Shown here: piece after piece, positions 42,919 through 47,166 of the stretch
Layout of the letters: each line of letters starts with the position of its first letter
Position numbering within the stretch: position 1 is the first letter of the stretch
From: Emcibacteraceae bacterium
Lineage (GTDB): Bacteria; Pseudomonadota; Alphaproteobacteria; Sphingomonadales; Emcibacteraceae
Length of the DNA: 47,166 nt
Assembly (NCBI GenBank): GCA_028281625.1
Contig: JANQJN010000003.1
Coordinates: 1-47,166 of the forward strand
Direction: 5' to 3'
The notes under the pieces: generated by a model
Told to the model about the DNA's origin: nothing
Database searches by the model: none
Seen by the model: the letters and a program-made list of their open reading frames with translations, nothing else
Position numbers and translations under genes: made by a program

Positions 42919-44440
42919 AAATATTCTCATAATCGGTGGCGGCCATAATGGCCTCGTGTGTGGTGCTTATCTGGCGAAAGCCGGAAACAAGGTTACAATC
43001 CTTGAAGCAAATGACAGTGTTGGCGGATTTCTTGCCAGTCACCAATTTTCAGATGGCTATAGCGTCAATGGACTTGCCGGTGTGGTACATCCACTAAACC
43101 CAAAAATTGCCAAGGATCTGGGAATTAAAGCCGGCGGTGAGCCTGTTGATACCATTTCACTTGGTAAAGATGGTCGCCACCTGATCCTTGGTGAAGACGG
43201 TGTCAGTGGGGATAAGCTTTCCGATAAAGACAAGGATGCCTACCGCGCATTCAAGAAGGAATTCCGTAATTACGCTAAAGCGCTTGAGCCACTGACCATG
43301 AATAAGCCGCCACGGCTTAAGGACATGGATACAAGAGACAAATTCACGCTGGCTAAACTGGGCTGGAAGCTGCGGTTTGGTCTTGGTGCGAGTTCCATGC
43401 GCGAGTTCCTGCGTGTTGGCGGCATCAATATATATGACGTGCTCAATGAAATTATTGATGATGAGCAGCTCAAAGGTGCTATCTCTTTCGATGCGGTCCT
43501 TGGTCATCAGATGGGGCCACGGACTCCAACGACTGTGCTGACATATCTTAATCGCCTACGTGGTGAAACATACGGCGCAACAAGCCTGGCAGGCGCGAAT
43601 AGTGCATTTGAAGAGGCGGCGGCGAAAGCAGGGGTGACCATTAAAACAGGTGCCGCTGTTTCGAAGATCGTCGTGGAAAATGGAAAAGCAACCGGCGTTG
43701 TGCTGGAAGGCGGCGAAGAAATGAACGCCGATATTGTTGTTTCAAACGCGGACGCAAAAACAACTTTCCTTGACTTGGTGGGGGCGCCTGAATTGGATGC
43801 CATGTTTGCTAAACGGATCAGCACAACCCGTACCAATGGCAATGTGGCCAAGCTGCATTTTGCACTGAGTGCTTTACCAAACTTTAATGGTCTGGATGCG
43901 GATCAGTTAAGCAATCGCCTGATTGTGGCGCCCGATATGCGCTATGTTGAACATGCCTTTAATCACAGCAAATATGGTGAGTTTTCAGAAAAACCAATAT
44001 TGGAAATTACCTTTCCTAGCCTTGCCGATATTTCGCTGGCACCGGAAGGTCATCATGTGATGGCAGTCTCCGCAAGTTTTGCGCCCTATAACTTAAAAGC
44101 AGGTTGGGATCAGAACAAAAGTGCCTTCTCTCATAAAGTGTTGTCGCTGATCGAGGACTATGCGCCGGGTGTCTCGGCATCGGTTGTTGCGGATGAGATC
44201 CTCACCCCGGCGGATATTGAGCAAGGGTTTAATGTGAAAGGTGGGCACTGGCATCATGGAGAGCTTACCATTGATCAATCCTTCATGATGCGGCCGATCC
44301 ACGGCACGGCTCAATATAACACGCCAATCGACGGATTGTTCCTGTGTGGCGCAGCTGCCCATCCTGGTGGTGGGGTCACTGGCATTCCGGGGCATAATGC
44401 CGCCGAGCGGATACTGTCCATGAAAGGAGGTGCATCATGA
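42911..44440 (+). CDS. PYROXD2/phytoene-desaturase-like FAD oxidoreductase 6 (short type)
   Basis: Protein of 509 residues from the ATG at 42911; an earlier in-frame ATG at 42875 lies inside the preceding gene. FAD motif GGGHNGLVCGAYLAKAG and C-terminal GAAAHPGGGVTGIPGHNAAERIL. It is the counterpart of the protein at 18332 (both short, both with WHH near TPADIE and ending without acidic tail). ATGA overlap with the GcvT-like 2 gene places it beside the folate protein, whereas in the first module the long-type enzyme takes that place. Confidence 0.87.
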   Translation: MTKNILIIGGGHNGLVCGAYLAKAGNKVTILEANDSVGGFLASHQFSDGYSVNGLAGVVHPLNPKIAKDLGIKAGGEPVDTISLGKDGRHLILGEDGVSGDKLSDKDKDAYRAFKKEFRNYAKALEPLTMNKPPRLKDMDTRDKFTLAKLGWKLRFGLGASSMREFLRVGGINIYDVLNEIIDDEQLKGAISFDAVLGHQMGPRTPTTVLTYLNRLRGETYGATSLAGANSAFEEAAAKAGVTIKTGAAVSKIVVENGKATGVVLEGGEEMNADIVVSNADAKTTFLDLVGAPELDAMFAKRISTTRTNGNVAKLHFALSALPNFNGLDADQLSNRLIVAPDMRYVEHAFNHSKYGEFSEKPILEITFPSLADISLAPEGHHVMAVSASFAPYNLKAGWDQNKSAFSHKVLSLIEDYAPGVSASVVADEILTPADIEQGFNVKGGHWHHGELTIDQSFMMRPIHGTAQYNTPIDGLFLCGAAAHPGGGVTGIPGHNAAERILSMKGGAS

Positions 44441-45636
44441 AGCCAAATGCGGATTATAGAGAAATTTTGCAGCATACACCTTTCCATGAAAAATTGGCGC
44501 CGCTTAGCCAGGTGCAAAGCTGGTCGCCTTGGAATGGCTATCAGGTTGCGCGTACATACGATACCTTGGCCGCTGAATATTTTGCGGTGCGCTCATCCTG
44601 CAGTGTGTTTGACATGACGCCGATGGAAAAATACCGGATCAAGGGACCTGACGCGATCGCGTTTTTAAACCGGATGGTGACGCGGGATGTGTCAAACCTG
44701 AAACCCGGTCGGGTAACTTACGTGGTCTGGTGTAATGATGAAGGGAAAACCCTTGATGATGGTACCATTTTCCATCTGGGTAAAGATGGGTATCGCCTTT
44801 GTGCGGCCCATCATCAGCTGGACTGGCTGATGACGTCCAGTATCGGGTTTGATGTGTCGATTGAAAAAGAAACCCATGATGTGGCAGCCCTGTCTGTGCA
44901 GGGACCAACATCCTGTTCAGTGCTTCTTGAGGCGGGCTTTGCGGGCCTTGAAGAACTTAAGCCATTTGGCATTATGAATTTCACTGTTCAAGGTGTTGAC
45001 GTCATGGTGTCACGGACCGGTTTTACCGGTGATCTTGGTTATGAAGTCTGGATGGACCCTGACCATGCCATCACCATTTTTGATGCCATTTACGATGTTA
45101 AGGAGCGTGGCCTTTACGATATTAAGCCAATCGGCCTTGATGCTCTGGAAATGGTGCGGATCGAAGCGGGCTTCATCCTGCCCGGTGATGATTTTGTTAC
45201 CGCTGAAACCGCCGTACGCAATGGCCGGGAACGCTCCCCGTTTGAACTGGGTCTTGGCTGGGCGGTAAGTTTTGATAAGCCTTATTTTACGGGCCGCCGC
45301 GCTCTTGAAAAGGAAGCAGATGAACCCATAAAGAGACGACTTGTGAAGCTTGCCATCGAAGGCAACAAAACGCCCCATGATAGTTTTCTCTATGACGGTA
45401 AAAATGGCAAACGGATTGGCACCATAAAGGTCACCATTTGGTCGCCGATCCTAAAGCAAAATCTTGCGGTTGCTGACATTGAATATCAGAATGGCAAGGA
45501 GCCAGCCGAAATCTGGGCAGAAATTTATTACCAAAAAGAGCTTGAATGGAAATCCATCTGGGCCAAATGCGAAATATCTGAAAAACCCTTCTGGAGCCCG
45601 CCAAGAAGATCCAAAACACCGCCAGACAGGTTCTAG
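44437..45636 (+). CDS. GcvT-like aminomethyltransferase-family protein 2
   Basis: Folate-binding T-protein fold, 399 residues, exactly the length of GcvT-like 1. Motifs match: VTYVVWCNDEGKTLDDGTIF, SRTGFTGDLGYEVW, EMVRIEAGFILP and the C-terminal KTPPDRF. Opening LQHTPFHEKLAPLSQVQSW parallels SPFHERMVALSARDSW of the first protein. Coupled by ATGA overlap to FAD enzyme 6 and followed after one base by a MOSC gene. Likely transfers a one-carbon group to tetrahydrofolate or acts with the FAD enzymes; a GCS role is unlikely. Confidence 0.87.
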   Translation: MKPNADYREILQHTPFHEKLAPLSQVQSWSPWNGYQVARTYDTLAAEYFAVRSSCSVFDMTPMEKYRIKGPDAIAFLNRMVTRDVSNLKPGRVTYVVWCNDEGKTLDDGTIFHLGKDGYRLCAAHHQLDWLMTSSIGFDVSIEKETHDVAALSVQGPTSCSVLLEAGFAGLEELKPFGIMNFTVQGVDVMVSRTGFTGDLGYEVWMDPDHAITIFDAIYDVKERGLYDIKPIGLDALEMVRIEAGFILPGDDFVTAETAVRNGRERSPFELGLGWAVSFDKPYFTGRRALEKEADEPIKRRLVKLAIEGNKTPHDSFLYDGKNGKRIGTIKVTIWSPILKQNLAVADIEYQNGKEPAEIWAEIYYQKELEWKSIWAKCEISEKPFWSPPRRSKTPPDRF

Positions 45637-45637
45637 C

Positions 45638-46213
45638 ATGGGCAATATAGTCGGAAAAGTTGTTGCTGTTTATCTGGGCAAGGAAGATGTCTTTGGCACT
45701 GAATCCCAAGATAGTATCCAGGTTGAAATGGACGGTGTTGTCGGCGACCGTCATTTTGGCAGGACACGCATCGCCTGGGACGGTGGTGATAAGCAAGCGG
45801 GCGGTACGGTCAGGCGCAATGAGCGACAATGGTCAGCGACCTCGGTCGAGGAAATGGCAGAAATCAATGCAGATATGGGGGTGGATAAGCCGCTAACCGC
45901 TCAGGAGCTTGGTAATAATTTGCTCTTGGAAGGTATTCCGGAACTCTGCCGATTGCCTATGGGAACGACGTTACGCTTTCCATCGGGCGCGGAGCTCATG
46001 GTGGAGGAATATAATCCGCCCTGTATCGATATGGCACAAGAACTTTGTGAAAGTCACATGGTAAATGGCGAGCCGCTTGAAAGTGGTGCATTTGGAAAAG
46101 CCGCCCGCCATAAGCGCGGTATTATTGGTGTGGTCGAAGTGGCTGGCGAAATCCGAGCCGGCGATGAAGTGGTGGTAAAAGTCTACCAACCGCCAAAATG
46201 GCAGCGGCGTTAG
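45638..46213 (+). CDS. MOSC-domain protein
   Basis: Protein of 191 residues starting one base after the GcvT-like 2 stop; in-frame extensions upstream run through that gene. MOSC signatures: GDRHFGR near residue 37, LGNNLLLEGI (91-100), PSGAELMVEEYNPPC with the conserved Cys at 129. MOSC proteins bind or transfer sulfur for molybdenum cofactor or reduce N-hydroxylated compounds (YiiM, mARC families). In this setting it could act on an N-hydroxylated amine; this is a guess. It is the last gene of the island. Confidence 0.85.
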   Translation: MGNIVGKVVAVYLGKEDVFGTESQDSIQVEMDGVVGDRHFGRTRIAWDGGDKQAGGTVRRNERQWSATSVEEMAEINADMGVDKPLTAQELGNNLLLEGIPELCRLPMGTTLRFPSGAELMVEEYNPPCIDMAQELCESHMVNGEPLESGAFGKAARHKRGIIGVVEVAGEIRAGDEVVVKVYQPPKWQRR

Positions 46214-46424
46214 AATCAGCTAGTTTTAATCCTTAGGCCAGGTGTGGGTGCCTTAGTGCTCTACCTTTTGCCTTCTAATGTGTTTAATTATTAAGAATGA
46301 TTCTTAATAATTATTGCAATTGATAATTATTCGCATTAATTTGGAGTTTGTAACGGATCGTGCCAGTTTGCTGAACCACCACATTCCATACTTGTCATTA
46401 ATTTTAAGGAATTGAATCAAAAGA
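46214..46424 (+). promoter_or_regulatory. Non-coding region with Fur-box-like dyads
   Basis: No gene in the first 211 nt after the MOSC stop. Two dyads overlap: ATTAAGAATGATTCTTAAT (46290-46308, one central base) and AATAATTAT with ATAATTATT around 8 nt (46306-46331), followed by CGCATT. The latter reads on the other strand as AATGCGAATAATTATC, which resembles Fur sites of proteobacteria. It may be iron control of the small ORF downstream. Confidence 0.5.
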
Positions 46425-46589
46425 ATGAGCGACGAGAAAGAAAAGAAAGAGATGTTGGAAAGGGACAGCAAGGAATTACAAAGAGATAAAATTTTAGATA
46501 AAGATGTAAATGGTAAGATTTACGTTATTGATGCTAATGTTGGACATGGCACGCGAATATTTTGCATTTCGCCTTTGAAACAAAATTGA
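46425..46589 (+). CDS. Possible small protein of 54 residues, HemP-like at best
   Basis: ATG at 46425 to TGA at 46589 gives a Lys/Glu-rich N-terminus (MSDEKEKKEMLERDSKEL) and NGKIYVIDANVGHGTRIF. The ribosome site is weak: AAGGA lies about 15 nt upstream. The SKEL...GKIY pattern loosely recalls HemP (hemin uptake), which also sits behind Fur boxes, but I cannot confirm this. The frame could be chance in an AT-rich stretch. Confidence 0.38.
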   Translation: MSDEKEKKEMLERDSKELQRDKILDKDVNGKIYVIDANVGHGTRIFCISPLKQN

Positions 46590-46595
46590 TATTTC

Positions 46596-47166
46596 TTAAT
46601 GAAAGTTTCGCCCCTTTGGCATATTGGCGACAACGCGGTCCGGTTGAAGTGGATCATCTTCCATATCATTGATGGCTGCGAATTCATCACTTAAATCAAT
46701 CAGCTCGCGGGCAATCACATGCATCACCGATTGTTCCCGTTGCAGGATACCTTTAACCCCTAAAAATCGTGCGCTGATCACCGTTTTGCGATTTTCTTCA
46801 AACACCTTGGGCCAGATGACGATGTTTGAAATGCCGGTCTCGTCTTCAAGGGTTGCAAAAATAACCCCGCTGGCGGTGCCGGGGCGCTGACGCACCAGCA
46901 CCAGCCCCGCGACACAGACCTTACGGTCGGCGGGATGATTTTCAAGATCACGGGCGCAGATAAAACCCTGTATTTTCAAGTTTGGTCGCACGAAGGAGGC
47001 TGGGTGGGCCTTCAGAGACAACTTCATGGTGTGATAATCCTCAACCACATGTTCGCCCAGATGCATGGCGGGGAGGGCGATTTCTTCTTCCCGCTGCAGG
47101 GCAAGACTGTTTTGATTGGCCGCATAGGCATAAAGCGGCAGATCCTCAACCGCGCTGCGCATTCCG
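46596..47166 (-). CDS. dnaE2: Error-prone DNA polymerase DnaE2, C-terminal part, 5' end cut by window edge
   Basis: About 190 residues ending in GRNFH, matching the DnaE2-type ending (SRDFH). The OB-fold region reads VAGLVLVRQRPGTASGVIFATLEDETG and NIVIWPKVFEE. DnaE2 (ImuC) is the C-family polymerase of SOS translesion synthesis with ImuA and ImuB, presumably encoded beyond the right edge. The ATG at 47162 is internal; the frame is open to the edge. Confidence 0.92.
   Translation of the reverse strand, partial: GMRSAVEDLPLYAYAANQNSLALQREEEIALPAMHLGEHVVEDYHTMKLSLKAHPASFVRPNLKIQGFICARDLENHPADRKVCVAGLVLVRQRPGTASGVIFATLEDETGISNIVIWPKVFEENRKTVISARFLGVKGILQREQSVMHVIARELIDLSDEFAAINDMEDDPLQPDRVVANMPKGRNFH

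Noticed and set aside
18332..44440. Carotenoid biosynthesis from the phytoene-desaturase-like genes
   Set aside because: No phytoene synthase, cyclase or GGPP synthase gene is present and all neighbours are amine enzymes.
21476..45636. Glycine cleavage system
   Set aside because: No GcvP or GcvH gene is nearby and both GcvT-like proteins carry extra length and an unusual tail.
45464..45637. Longer frame for the MOSC gene
   Set aside because: It runs through the 3' end of the GcvT-like gene in another frame; the ATG at 45638 is one base after that stop.

Overview
The window looks like an alphaproteobacterial chromosome, probably marine (inference). The clearest lineage marker is a sigma-E (RpoE)/ChrR pair beside a COG2907 oxidoreductase, DUF1365, cyclopropane-synthase-like and DUF3833 gene set, as in the Rhodobacter sphaeroides singlet-oxygen regulon. 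A sigma-70-like promoter style, TonB receptor and dnaE2 also fit. No rRNA, tRNA, CRISPR, transposase or phage genes were seen.

Layout. 1-2.8 kb: a TonB-dependent receptor cut by the left edge, with a strong terminator. 2.9-3.6 kb: a DUF6629-like membrane protein. 3.6-10.5 kb: the singlet-oxygen block, with a + strand operon (FAD oxidoreductase, DUF1365, SAM methyltransferase, DUF3833 lipoprotein), a - strand pair (DUF6134-like, SDR) and rpoE-chrR. Three promoters with the same TRATCC-N18-TAWWRA plan precede these units. 10.5-46.2 kb: a catabolic island of about 36 kb. 46.2-47.2 kb: a Fur-box-like element, a possible small ORF and the C-terminal end of dnaE2, cut by the right edge.

The island holds an almost complete polyamine catabolic set. 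It includes a PuuR-like regulator, a SpdH-like spermidine dehydrogenase with a Tat-type signal, a PuuA-like gamma-glutamylpolyamine synthetase, two PuuB-like oxidases, a PuuC-like aldehyde dehydrogenase, a class I glutamine amidotransferase in the place of PuuD, and SpuC-like and GABA-type aminotransferases. Beta-alanine:pyruvate aminotransferase and malonate-semialdehyde dehydrogenase would finish the 3-carbon branch at acetyl-CoA. Two transporters (MFS, SSS) and two FCD-type GntR regulators are interspersed.

Interleaved with these are parts no textbook polyamine pathway uses: six phytoene-desaturase/PYROXD2-like FAD enzymes, two GcvT-like folate proteins with matching C-terminal signatures, a Rieske oxygenase of the quaternary-ammonium type, a small cupin and a MOSC protein. 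FAD enzymes and GcvT genes form two duplicated modules (18.3-24.3 kb and 41.3-45.6 kb). My main inference is that the island degrades N-methylated or otherwise modified polyamines, with Rieske and FAD/GcvT steps stripping methyl groups before the standard pathway. This is untested.

Six intergenic copies of a palindrome, TTGTGATCACAA, occur only in the island. Several lie directly downstream of plausible -10 boxes, so they probably are operators of one GntR-controlled regulon.
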